NCBI GenBank assembly: GCA_019247755.1
Contig: JAFBAM010000125.1
Location: 1 to 12,502, forward strand
Direction: 5' to 3'
Length of the DNA: 12,502 nucleotides
Source: Sphingomonas sp.
GTDB taxonomy: Bacteria > Pseudomonadota > Alphaproteobacteria > Sphingomonadales > Sphingomonadaceae
The notes below the pieces were generated by a model that worked only from the letters and a program-made list of their open reading frames with translations, ran no database searches and was not told where the DNA came from. This document shows positions 5,319 to 12,212 of this stretch, in pieces. Every line of letters starts with the position of its first letter. The stretch's first letter is position 1. Both the position numbers and the translations under genes were made by a program.

Positions 5319-6923
5319 CTATTTGCACTGCGGCCCTTCGCAGATGTCCGTCGACCGGCCCGGGATCTGGGTCCAGACATCGCGGGATTCGTTGGTCGCG
5401 CGCTCCCATTCAGACTTGGGCAGGCACTTGCGGTCGAAGCTGGCGAGCGAGCCGGTTTTCTGTTGCCGCTTGCAGATCAACGGGTCAGTCGGGGTGGATT
5501 GGGCGATTGCCTTGGGCTGGACCGGCACTGCGGCGGCCGGCGTGGTCGGCAGCCGCCAGTTCACTACGCCCTCGTACGAGCGCTTTTGTGAAGGGCTGAT
5601 CCCGGTCGGGCGGCTGAAGATCGCATGTTCCATGATCAGCTGGCAGGTCTCGAGGTCGAGCAGGGGGTGACCGCTGGTGTGGGTGATCTTGCACTTGGTC
5701 GGGCTGCCAGTCGCATCCATCTCGACAATGAAGCCGACGATGCCTTCCTCGCCCGCCGCCAGGGCGCGCGGCGGGTAGAGCTTGTGGATCACGTCCCAGT
5801 TGTTAGCGTCGCGGACGGCCTGCTTGTCCGGAAGCATTGCGAGCTGGGTCACTGGTGCAGGGAGCGGCATCTGGCCGAGCGCGCTTTGAAGCGAGGTCGC
5901 CGGGTGGGATTGGACCGGCGCGACGCTTAGCGGCTTGACCGGCCCGCGGTCGGCGATCCTGCGACTCGAAACGAGGATGCGTCCGGCGCTGTCCACCGCC
6001 TGCAGGCCATAGGCATCCTGGAGCAGGCGGGCGAAGGAGTCGACGTTGCGCGCGACGAAGCTGCCCGCGAGCGGGGTCTGACCGGCCTGCGCATCGCCGA
6101 TGACGAGCTGCTTGCTATTGTAGCGGTTGAACTGCTCGGCAGCCGCGGCGAGGCTCAGGCCGTCGAGGTCGATCATGCCCGCCCGCCACGCCAGCTGGTG
6201 CTGGACCGCAGCTGGAGAATTCGCGATCAACGTGCCCTGGTCCCGCGCAACCGCGATTTCCCCGCCCGTCACCAGCGCCTCGCGCTGCGTTCCCAATGAC
6301 GCGGTCTGCAACCGGACGCGTCCTTCCAGGACCGCGACGACAGTCTCGTCGCCCGCGCGCCGCACCGAGAATTTGGTGCCGAGGACCGTGATCGTGCGCG
6401 GCCCGGCGTAGATCACGAACTTCTGGCCATCGCGCTTGGCGACGCTGAAGAAGGCCTCACCTCGCTCGAGCCAGACGGCGCGTGTCTTGTCGGTCACCGC
6501 GGCGCGGATGACCGTCGCGGTATTCAGCTCGACGCGGCTTCCATCAGCGAGCGCGACCAGCTGATGGCCGCCGACCGGCGTCTCGTAACGGCTCGCGGGA
6601 GCATCGGGCGACCGGGCGCCCGGCAAACCCTGCCAAATGACGAGGAAGGCCGCGAAGGCGATCAGCACGGACGCGGCCAGCGCAGCGGGTTGCCACGACG
6701 AGAGCGCGAACCTTCGCGATGCCGGTTGATAGGGTGCGCCCAGCGATCCGATCCGGTCGGCCTCGCGCCAGCCGTGCTCCAGCCGCCAGAAGGCGACCTT
6801 GTGCGCGTCGGACTCGGCGAGCCACTGGTCGAGATCTGCTTGGTCGTTTGCGGACCATTCCGGCTCTTCGCGCCGGACGACCCACAGCGAGGCCAGCTCT
6901 TCGATGCGCTCGGCCCGGCTCAT
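5319..6923 (-). CDS. FecR-like anti-sigma factor fused to a TonB C-terminal domain
   Basis: A 534-residue inner-membrane regulator. Residues 1-60 are the cytoplasmic FecR N-terminal domain (DUF4880 type, ANDQADLDQWLAESDAHKVAFW), which binds or guides the sigma factor. A membrane span lies at about 80-98. The periplasmic FecR domain covers about 113-207 (VALADGSRVELNTAT, VWLERGEAFFSV, VLGTKFSVR, VAVLEGRV). An STN-like segment (252-318, FNRYN, LAGSFVARNVDSFARLLQ) is usual in FecR proteins. The unusual part is next: a Pro/Ala linker, a TonB_C-type domain (378-460: YPPRALAAGEEGIVGF, TSGHPLLDLETC, VVNWRLP) and a Cys tail (483-522, ICKR..KTGSLASFDRKC). Standard FecR proteins are about 320-350 residues and end after the STN-like part. 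Cys411/Cys427 and Cys484/Cys500 match the spacing in the two small secreted proteins downstream. The start overlaps the sigma gene stop by ATGA, so the pair is translationally coupled. No TonB-dependent receptor gene follows. The fusion is read directly in one continuous frame; its mechanism is inferred. Confidence 0.9.
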   Translation of the reverse strand: MSRAERIEELASLWVVRREEPEWSANDQADLDQWLAESDAHKVAFWRLEHGWREADRIGSLGAPYQPASRRFALSSWQPAALAASVLIAFAAFLVIWQGLPGARSPDAPASRYETPVGGHQLVALADGSRVELNTATVIRAAVTDKTRAVWLERGEAFFSVAKRDGQKFVIYAGPRTITVLGTKFSVRRAGDETVVAVLEGRVRLQTASLGTQREALVTGGEIAVARDQGTLIANSPAAVQHQLAWRAGMIDLDGLSLAAAAEQFNRYNSKQLVIGDAQAGQTPLAGSFVARNVDSFARLLQDAYGLQAVDSAGRILVSSRRIADRGPVKPLSVAPVQSHPATSLQSALGQMPLPAPVTQLAMLPDKQAVRDANNWDVIHKLYPPRALAAGEEGIVGFIVEMDATGSPTKCKITHTSGHPLLDLETCQLIMEHAIFSRPTGISPSQKRSYEGVVNWRLPTTPAAAVPVQPKAIAQSTPTDPLICKRQQKTGSLASFDRKCLPKSEWERATNESRDVWTQIPGRSTDICEGPQCK

Positions 6924-7522
6924 TGCGTGCCACTCCTGGTGCGGCGCCGAGCGTAGAAGGGGCGGCGGATCTTTCCGTCACCGCCCAGCATGAAATCAAC
7001 CAGCGCGCGCATGCCCTGCGTGACCTGCTTTTCGACGGTGTCGACGCCGACGTCGAGCCGTTCGGCGGTTTCGCGCGTGCTAAGGCCTTCGACCTTGCGC
7101 AACCAGACGACCTCGCGGCAGCGCGGAGGAAGCTGGTCCAGCCCCATCTGGGTGCGCCGAAGCTCATCGCGGGCGTTGAGGTGACGTTCGGTCCCGAACG
7201 CCTCGAGTTCCGGATCGAGCATCGACATGTCGGCGACGAGCTCGATCGACACGACCTGCGCCCGCTTCGCGCCGTTGATCAGGTGATTGCGTGCTACGGT
7301 GAAGAGGTACTGCCGCGTGTGCGTCGGCAGCTCCGCCCGGGCGCCGGCGAGGGCGCGCTCGTAAATGTCCTGGCGAAGGTCCTTCACGTCGGCAGCGATC
7401 CTCCAGTTTCGCTGGATGAAGCTCGTCAGCGCACGCTCTAGAGGAAGCACCTCCTGGCAGAACCAAGCGTTGAGCGCCGCCTCATCCACCATCGCTAGAA
7501 GTGCGTCCCCTGACAAAGACAT
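6920..7522 (-). CDS. ECF-family RNA polymerase sigma factor (FecI-like)
   Basis: A 200-residue sigma-70 family factor with only regions 2 and 4, as in ECF factors. Region 2 covers about 27-90 (DLRQDIYERAL at 48-58, RQYLFTVARNHLIN at 70-83, the -10 recognition and melting part). Region 4 covers about 120-172 (LPPRCREVVWLRKVEGLSTRETAERL in pieces, then VGVDTVEKQVTQGMRAL, the helix-turn-helix that reads the -35 box). The FecI-like character rests on the adjacent, ATGA-overlapping FecR-type anti-sigma gene. It directs polymerase to a small regulon when a periplasmic or cell-surface signal reaches FecR. AAAGG precedes the ATG at 7522. A two-block motif at 7540-7567 suggests that it drives its own operon. 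The last 15 residues are basic (RRPFYARRRTRSGTQ). Confidence 0.94.
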   Translation of the reverse strand: MSLSGDALLAMVDEAALNAWFCQEVLPLERALTSFIQRNWRIAADVKDLRQDIYERALAGARAELPTHTRQYLFTVARNHLINGAKRAQVVSIELVADMSMLDPELEAFGTERHLNARDELRRTQMGLDQLPPRCREVVWLRKVEGLSTRETAERLDVGVDTVEKQVTQGMRALVDFMLGGDGKIRRPFYARRRTRSGTQ

Positions 7523-7539
7523 TGCGCCTTTCTGGAAGA

Positions 7540-7567
7540 GACAATCGGCCGCGATTTACCCGTAACG
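7540..7567 (-). promoter_or_regulatory. Candidate autoregulatory ECF promoter of the sigma/anti-sigma operon
   Basis: On the minus strand CGTTACGG (7567-7560), 16 bases, then TGTC (7543-7540), identical in sequence and spacing to the block at 5261-5288. Both are preceded by GCACCGC, here two bases further away. The implied start near 7533 leaves a leader of only about a dozen bases, which still contains the AAAGG ribosome site. The rest of the 180-base divergent space (7523-7702) must also hold the promoter of the GMC gene; I see no clear boxes for it. Confidence 0.6.
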
Positions 7568-7702
7568 CCGCGGTGCTTTTCACGTACCAGCTTGCTCGTA
7601 CTCGCCTTTGACGATGGCGAACAGCGGCTTGCCGCCCGTCACGAAGGCCGTAAGTAGTCGTCCGAGTTTCGAAGAGGGGAGCTGTCAGTTGAGGCCGACC
7701 GG

Positions 7703-9307
7703 ATGCTGATCGATCTCGCCAGGGAACCGGCGGCGGCAAGTGCGGGCGAAAGTGACATCTGCATCGTCGGCTCCGGTGCTGCCGGGCTGACCCTTGCGCG
7801 CCAGCTCATCGAGCAGGGACACAGCGTTACGCTGCTGGAGAGCGGCGGCCTCGATTTCGAGGAGAAGACGCAGGACCTCTATCGCGGCGCCAACGTCGGC
7901 ATGCCTTATTACGATCTCGATCAAAGCCGCTTGCGCTTTTTCGGCGGCACGGTTGCGATCTGGGGCGGGCGCTGCGCCTTGCTCGACGACATCGACTTCC
8001 GGCGCCGCGACTGGGTGCCGCATTCCGGCTGGCCGATCGGGCGAGCGGACTTGCTGTCCTATTACGAGCAGGCCCACGACATGCTCGAGCTCGGCCGCTT
8101 CCAGTATGACGATCACGTCTGGGAGGCGCTTGGCGTCCCCGATCCCGGCTTCGACCCGGCGAAGATCGACGTCGCGCTCTGGCGTTTCGACGAAGTCACC
8201 GAGCGCTTCACGGCGTCGCGCGCGCGCGACCTTATCAATTCGCCCAACATCCGTATTTTGCTCCACGCCAATGCGGTCCGCGTCCAGGCCGACGCCGAGG
8301 GTCGCCGCATCGATCACGTCGCGGTGAGCCCACTCGGTGGGCCCGCGTTGCAGGTGCGGGCGCGGCGTTACGTGCTGGCCTGCGGCGCCATCGAGAACTC
8401 GCGCTTGCTGCTCGCCTCGAACGATGTCGAACCACATGGGATCGGCAATTCACGCGGCCAGGTCGGTCGCTACTTCATGGAGCACCCCGCCGGCCGCATC
8501 GCCAAGATCAACACGCCGGATCCGTTCGCGATGTGGGCCGCCTTCCAGAAGCGCTTCATGAAGGACGGTCCGCCACTCGCTCCCGCGCTCCGTCTCGGCG
8601 ACGCCACGCAGGAGGCGGAGAAGGCGCTCAACGGCATCGTCACGTTGAAGCTGCAGCGCGATCCGAAGCATGGCGTCGCGATCGGCAACAAGCTTTATCA
8701 CGGGCTCAAGCACTCGATAAATCCGACTCGGGGCGGCCGCGCGCTCGACCACATCTATCGCGGCGTTCGCGCCTTCATCCACAATACGGTGCGCATGCCG
8801 GTCGAGAGGACGCGCGCGAGGCTCGGGATGACCGGGCTGTGGCTCATAACGCGCGGCGAGCAGGCGCCGAACCCCGACAGCCGCATATTGCTCTCGCATG
8901 AGCGCGACGCGCTCGGCAGCCCGCGCGCAAACCTCGACTGGCGGCTAAGCGAGCTCGACAAGCACAGCCAGCGCGTGATCGTGAGCACAATCGATGCGGA
9001 GCTCCGCCGTCTGGGGCGCGGCTCGGCCACGCCAAGCGAGTGGCTGTCAGACCCCGACCCGCAATGGCCGATAGACCCGACGGTCGGCAACCATCCGCTG
9101 GCGAACTACCATCAGATGGGTGGCACGCGGATGAGCGACGATCCGGCGACCGGCGTCGTCGACCGCGACTGCCGCGTCCACGGCTACGACAATCTTTACG
9201 TCGCGGGCGGCTCCGTTTTCCCGACGGGCGGGTGGGCCAACCCGACCCTGACGATCATTGCGCTGTCGCTGAGGCTGGCCGAGCATCTGCATACGACCAA
9301 GGCCTAA
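7703..9307 (+). CDS. GMC-family FAD-dependent oxidoreductase
   Basis: A 534-residue flavoenzyme of the glucose-methanol-choline family, which oxidises an alcohol or sugar hydroxyl using FAD. The N-terminus has the dinucleotide-binding GSGAAG motif (24-29) in CIVGSGAAGLTLARQLIEQG, with the acidic ribose-binding Glu47 in LLESG. FFGGTVAIWGGRC (79-91) is the second flavin segment, and ACGAIENSRLLL is the usual GMC signature after the Rossmann part. The C-terminus HQMGGTRM ... GVVD ... RVHG ... NLYV ... NPTLTI carries the catalytic pair His470 and Asn513. No signal peptide is seen. GAGG precedes the ATG at 7703. The substrate cannot be told. The convergent AsnB-type amidotransferase and the acetyltransferase hint at sugar or polysaccharide modification, a weak inference. 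Its stop overlaps that of asnB by four bases. Confidence 0.92.
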   Translation: MLIDLAREPAAASAGESDICIVGSGAAGLTLARQLIEQGHSVTLLESGGLDFEEKTQDLYRGANVGMPYYDLDQSRLRFFGGTVAIWGGRCALLDDIDFRRRDWVPHSGWPIGRADLLSYYEQAHDMLELGRFQYDDHVWEALGVPDPGFDPAKIDVALWRFDEVTERFTASRARDLINSPNIRILLHANAVRVQADAEGRRIDHVAVSPLGGPALQVRARRYVLACGAIENSRLLLASNDVEPHGIGNSRGQVGRYFMEHPAGRIAKINTPDPFAMWAAFQKRFMKDGPPLAPALRLGDATQEAEKALNGIVTLKLQRDPKHGVAIGNKLYHGLKHSINPTRGGRALDHIYRGVRAFIHNTVRMPVERTRARLGMTGLWLITRGEQAPNPDSRILLSHERDALGSPRANLDWRLSELDKHSQRVIVSTIDAELRRLGRGSATPSEWLSDPDPQWPIDPTVGNHPLANYHQMGGTRMSDDPATGVVDRDCRVHGYDNLYVAGGSVFPTGGWANPTLTIIALSLRLAEHLHTTKA

Positions 9308-11223
9308 GCAGCGTTCGACTGCCTCATATCGGCCCGTTGCTGCCACCAGCAGCTGAACATCGCGATCGCGTACAAGATACGGCCGTGATCGGCGCGGCCG
9401 GCGCGATGCTCCGCGAACAATTGCTCCACGGCCTGCGGCCGGAGATAGCCGCTCGCCGCGGCCCCGCTGTCGTGCCAGGCCTCTCGCGCGAAGTCGCTGA
9501 ACTCGCCACGAAACCACTCCTTAAACGGCAGCTGGAAACCGAGCTTGCGCTTGTCGAGCGCGTTGGCTGGCAGCCACGGCTCGATCGCCTTGCGCAGCGC
9601 ATATTTCCCAAGGTTTCCCCGCAGCTTCATGTCCAGCGGCATCGTCAGCGTCCAATCGACGAAGTGGTGGGACAGGAACGGCACCCTTGCTTCGAGCGAG
9701 TGGGCCATGCTTCCCCGATCGAGCCGGTTGAGGAGAGAGCCGGGCATGTGAACGGTGATGTCGGCCAACATGAACTGCTCGAGCGGGCTCAGTGAGCGGG
9801 CACCGGGGAAGCCGAAATATTCCTGCTCCAGGCGCCGAAATCGCTCGTCGCTATCCTGCCGCGAATAGAAGTCTTCGCGATAGAGGCGCTCGCGCACCTC
9901 GGGCGACGAAATCTGCGTGCCCTGGAAGAACCGCTGGTAATTGTTCTCGAGCAGCGCCGAGTGGCGGTATTGGCGGATCTTCTGCCAGCGATAGTTCGAA
10001 TCTGCCGAGCCGCCCGGAAGTCGCTCGACAGCGGAGGCTACAGGGCCAAGCGCGCGAAGCAGCGGCCGCCAGCGCGCAGCCCGAAGCGCCGAACGCTGAC
10101 GCTTGTAACCTGCGAAGATCTCGTCCGAGCCTTCGCCGCAAAGGACGACTTTGACATGCTGCGCTGCGAGACCGGAGAGGTGCCAGATCGGCACCGCAGC
10201 CGTTGCCGCGCACGGCTCATCGAAGGCGGCCTGGACGGCGGGAAGGAGATCGCCGGCGCGCTCCGGCTTCAAGGAAAGGACGATATGCTCTGCGCCGAGA
10301 TACTCGGCGATCCGCCGCGCGGAGTCCGTCTCGTCGATCGACGTGCCGGGGAATCCGACCGTGAAGGCCTTCACTGGCGCCGAGGCGACGCGGGTCATGG
10401 CGGCGGCGATGGCGCTGGAATCCACGCCGCCCGAAAGGAAGGCCCCGACGGTCACGTCGGCGAGCATGTGGCTCTGGACCGTCGCCTGGACCCGCTCGCG
10501 CGTCTCCTCGATCCATTGCGCTTCGCTGAGGTCGTGGCGCAGACGGAACTGGGGACGCCAGAACTCGTGCACTTGCGCCTCGCCCTCAGGCCCGATGTGC
10601 AGAACATGGCCCGGTTCGAGGCTGCGCACCTGCCTGTAGAAGGAACGCGGCCGCTGGACGTGGCCGAACATGAAGAAGTCGTGGACGCCGCGCTCGTCGA
10701 GGTCGAAGCGATGGTTCGGCAGCACCTGCAAGGCCCGGATTTCGGACCCGAAGGCGAGGCCGTCGTGCTGCTCGGTCAGGTAGAGCGGCTTGATCCCCAG
10801 CGGATCGCGAGCGAGCGTCAGCTGTCGCTCGGCGCGATCCCAGATCGCGACCGCATACATGCCCTCGAGCTTCAGCCAGGCTTCGTCGCCCCAATGCAGG
10901 AAGCTGGCGAGCGCGGTCTCTGTGTCGCTGTGGTCGGTGTGAAACGCGTAGCCAGCCGCCTCCAGCTCGCGGCGCAGGTCGAGGTGGTTGTAGATCTCGC
11001 CGTTGAAGACGATTGCGTGGCGGCCGTCGGCCGAGAAGATCGGCTGGTGACCGCCGGCGAGGTCGATGATGCTGAGCCGGCGCATGCCGAAGCCGAAGTC
11101 GCCGTCGGTGAAATAGCCGGCGTCGTCGGGTCCGCGGTGAATGATGCGGTCGCATTGGCGCGCGATGACCGCCTCTTCGACCGGTCGTCCGCGCCGGCGG
11201 TACCACCCCGCGATCCCGCACAT
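9304..11223 (-). CDS. asnB: AsnB-type asparagine synthetase / amidotransferase (glutamine-hydrolysing)
   Basis: A 639-residue enzyme that uses glutamine-derived ammonia and ATP to amidate a carboxylate, classically aspartate to asparagine. The N-terminal glutaminase domain begins MCGIAG with the catalytic Cys2 after Met removal. It contains HRGPDD (29-34), RRLSIIDLAGGHQP (48-61) and FNGEIYNH (73-80). The synthetase domain has the ATP pyrophosphatase loop SGGVDSS (264-270), SIDETD (295-300) and CGEGSDEIFAGY (362-373), then LLNRLDRGSMAHSLEARVPFL near the C-terminus in pieces. Length is near that of AsnB variants in polysaccharide and exosortase-linked clusters (about 630), longer than the shorter E. 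coli AsnB, so a role in sugar or polymer modification is an alternative to asparagine supply. AAGGA lies 10 bases before the ATG at 11223. The acetyltransferase gene ends 24 bases upstream, so they are likely cotranscribed. Confidence 0.93.
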   Translation of the reverse strand: MCGIAGWYRRRGRPVEEAVIARQCDRIIHRGPDDAGYFTDGDFGFGMRRLSIIDLAGGHQPIFSADGRHAIVFNGEIYNHLDLRRELEAAGYAFHTDHSDTETALASFLHWGDEAWLKLEGMYAVAIWDRAERQLTLARDPLGIKPLYLTEQHDGLAFGSEIRALQVLPNHRFDLDERGVHDFFMFGHVQRPRSFYRQVRSLEPGHVLHIGPEGEAQVHEFWRPQFRLRHDLSEAQWIEETRERVQATVQSHMLADVTVGAFLSGGVDSSAIAAAMTRVASAPVKAFTVGFPGTSIDETDSARRIAEYLGAEHIVLSLKPERAGDLLPAVQAAFDEPCAATAAVPIWHLSGLAAQHVKVVLCGEGSDEIFAGYKRQRSALRAARWRPLLRALGPVASAVERLPGGSADSNYRWQKIRQYRHSALLENNYQRFFQGTQISSPEVRERLYREDFYSRQDSDERFRRLEQEYFGFPGARSLSPLEQFMLADITVHMPGSLLNRLDRGSMAHSLEARVPFLSHHFVDWTLTMPLDMKLRGNLGKYALRKAIEPWLPANALDKRKLGFQLPFKEWFRGEFSDFAREAWHDSGAAASGYLRPQAVEQLFAEHRAGRADHGRILYAIAMFSCWWQQRADMRQSNAA

Positions 11224-11247
11224 TCGAAGCCGTTCCTTCTTCTCGCG

Positions 11248-11844
11248 CTATGCGGCCGAAATTGCAGATTGCGCCGTAGCGGGCAACCACTCGTCCTTCA
11301 GGATCGCGAACAGGACGGTGTCGCGCACATGGCCTGTCCAGGTGATGCGGTCGGCGCGGAGCACGCCTTCGCGGACGGCGCCGAGCTTCTTCATCGCCGC
11401 CTGGCTGCGCCCATTGCGGCGGTCGACGCGGAACTCGACACGGCGGATGCCTGCGGCGAAGGCGCGCTTCAGCATCATGTCCTTCACGCGGCGGTTGAAG
11501 CCGGTCCCGCGGAACTTTGGGCGGTAATAGGTGCCGCCGATCTCCAGCACCTGCCGACCTTCGTCGATGCCGAGATAGGAGGACATTCCGGCTAGCTCAT
11601 CGCTTTCGAACAGCACGAAGGTGCGGTTGATGGGGTTGGTCGTGTAGCGGGTGATGCTGTCGTCGAAGCCGTCCGGCCCGAAGTTGTTGGCGTAGATCTC
11701 CCAGATCTCGCTGTCTTCGGCGCAGGCGGCCTTCAGTGCCTCGCGATATTGCTCGGAGAATATTTCCGCGCGGCAGCCGTCGCTCATCATCGGCTCGGCA
11801 AGTGCGTTCAAGTCCGCCATATCTTGCCCAAGAAGGTGCGCCAT
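11248..11844 (-). CDS. GNAT-family N-acetyltransferase (RimJ/RimL type)
   Basis: A 198-residue member of the GNAT superfamily, which transfers an acetyl group from acetyl-CoA to an amine. The core runs from FVLFESDELAGMSSYLG (76-92) through EIGGTYYRPKFRGTGFNRR (101-119), where RGTGFN is the acetyl-CoA pyrophosphate loop, to VEFRVDRRNGRSQAAMKKLG (136-155), typical of the RimJ/RimL branch, and VLFAILKDEW at the end. The substrate may be a protein N-terminus, an amino sugar or a small molecule. The start is uncertain: ATG 11844 overlaps the upstream gene by 37 bases, while ATG 11820 (MADLNALAEP) overlaps it by 13 bases. Neither has a good ribosome site; homologues should decide. Confidence 0.88.
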   Translation of the reverse strand: MAHLLGQDMADLNALAEPMMSDGCRAEIFSEQYREALKAACAEDSEIWEIYANNFGPDGFDDSITRYTTNPINRTFVLFESDELAGMSSYLGIDEGRQVLEIGGTYYRPKFRGTGFNRRVKDMMLKRAFAAGIRRVEFRVDRRNGRSQAAMKKLGAVREGVLRADRITWTGHVRDTVLFAILKDEWLPATAQSAISAA

Positions 11845-12212
11845 TTGCTTTTTGGCAAAGGGTTGCCGCCTGGCCTTGCGTCCGGAAAAGACCCAAACAG
11901 TATCTGAGTGAGCTCTCGCGTGCCGAGAGAGGAGTCGGACGGGATTGTTATTGTTGCGGAAGCCAATTCTGCATTTTGGACGATCCCATCGATCACTACG
12001 TCGACAAAGCTCCCGAGGGGGGCATAAATCGTGGCGCGATCATCGAAAACGTCAATTTCTGGCTCACCTCGCGGGCTGCCGCGCATGTTGACGATTATCT
12101 CTGAGCCATTTGGAATGTCATATTCTTCCGCCCAAGGCTCGAGCCACAAAGCGAAGTGTGATTGGCGTTCATTACGATGCCTGAAGATCGGATCGTTGCC
12201 GATTTCGGTCAT
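11808..12212 (-). CDS. Unknown protein translationally coupled to rbfA
   Basis: A 134-residue protein that I cannot name. The ATG at 12212 overlaps the rbfA stop as ATGA, strong evidence that it is translated. It begins MTEIGNDPIFRHRNERQ, then has FALWLEPWAEEYDIPNGSEI (20-39), which looks like a small beta-rich domain with a conserved-looking LEPW..EY.IP motif. Acidic strands follow (EPEIDVFDDRATIYAPLGSFVDVVIDG). The tail is basic and aromatic (KSKWRTFLGKIWRT, 121-134). No signal peptide or membrane segment is seen, so it is probably cytoplasmic. Local base composition is poorer in GC than in the genes on either side, compatible with more recent arrival. The acetyltransferase gene overlaps its 3' end. 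Confidence 0.7.
   Translation of the reverse strand: MTEIGNDPIFRHRNERQSHFALWLEPWAEEYDIPNGSEIIVNMRGSPRGEPEIDVFDDRATIYAPLGSFVDVVIDGIVQNAELASATITIPSDSSLGTRELTQILFGSFPDARPGGNPLPKSKWRTFLGKIWRT

Noticed and set aside
4668..5591. 307-residue plus-strand open frame
   Set aside because: It is antisense to the TonB_C genes and the FecR fusion; composition is that of a shadow frame.
7685..8437. 250-residue minus-strand open frame
   Set aside because: It is antisense to the N-terminal half of the GMC oxidoreductase and lacks a ribosome site or domain.
9961..11595. 544-residue plus-strand open frame
   Set aside because: It lies antisense to asnB and the acetyltransferase gene, which have unambiguous motifs. 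It has no domain of its own.
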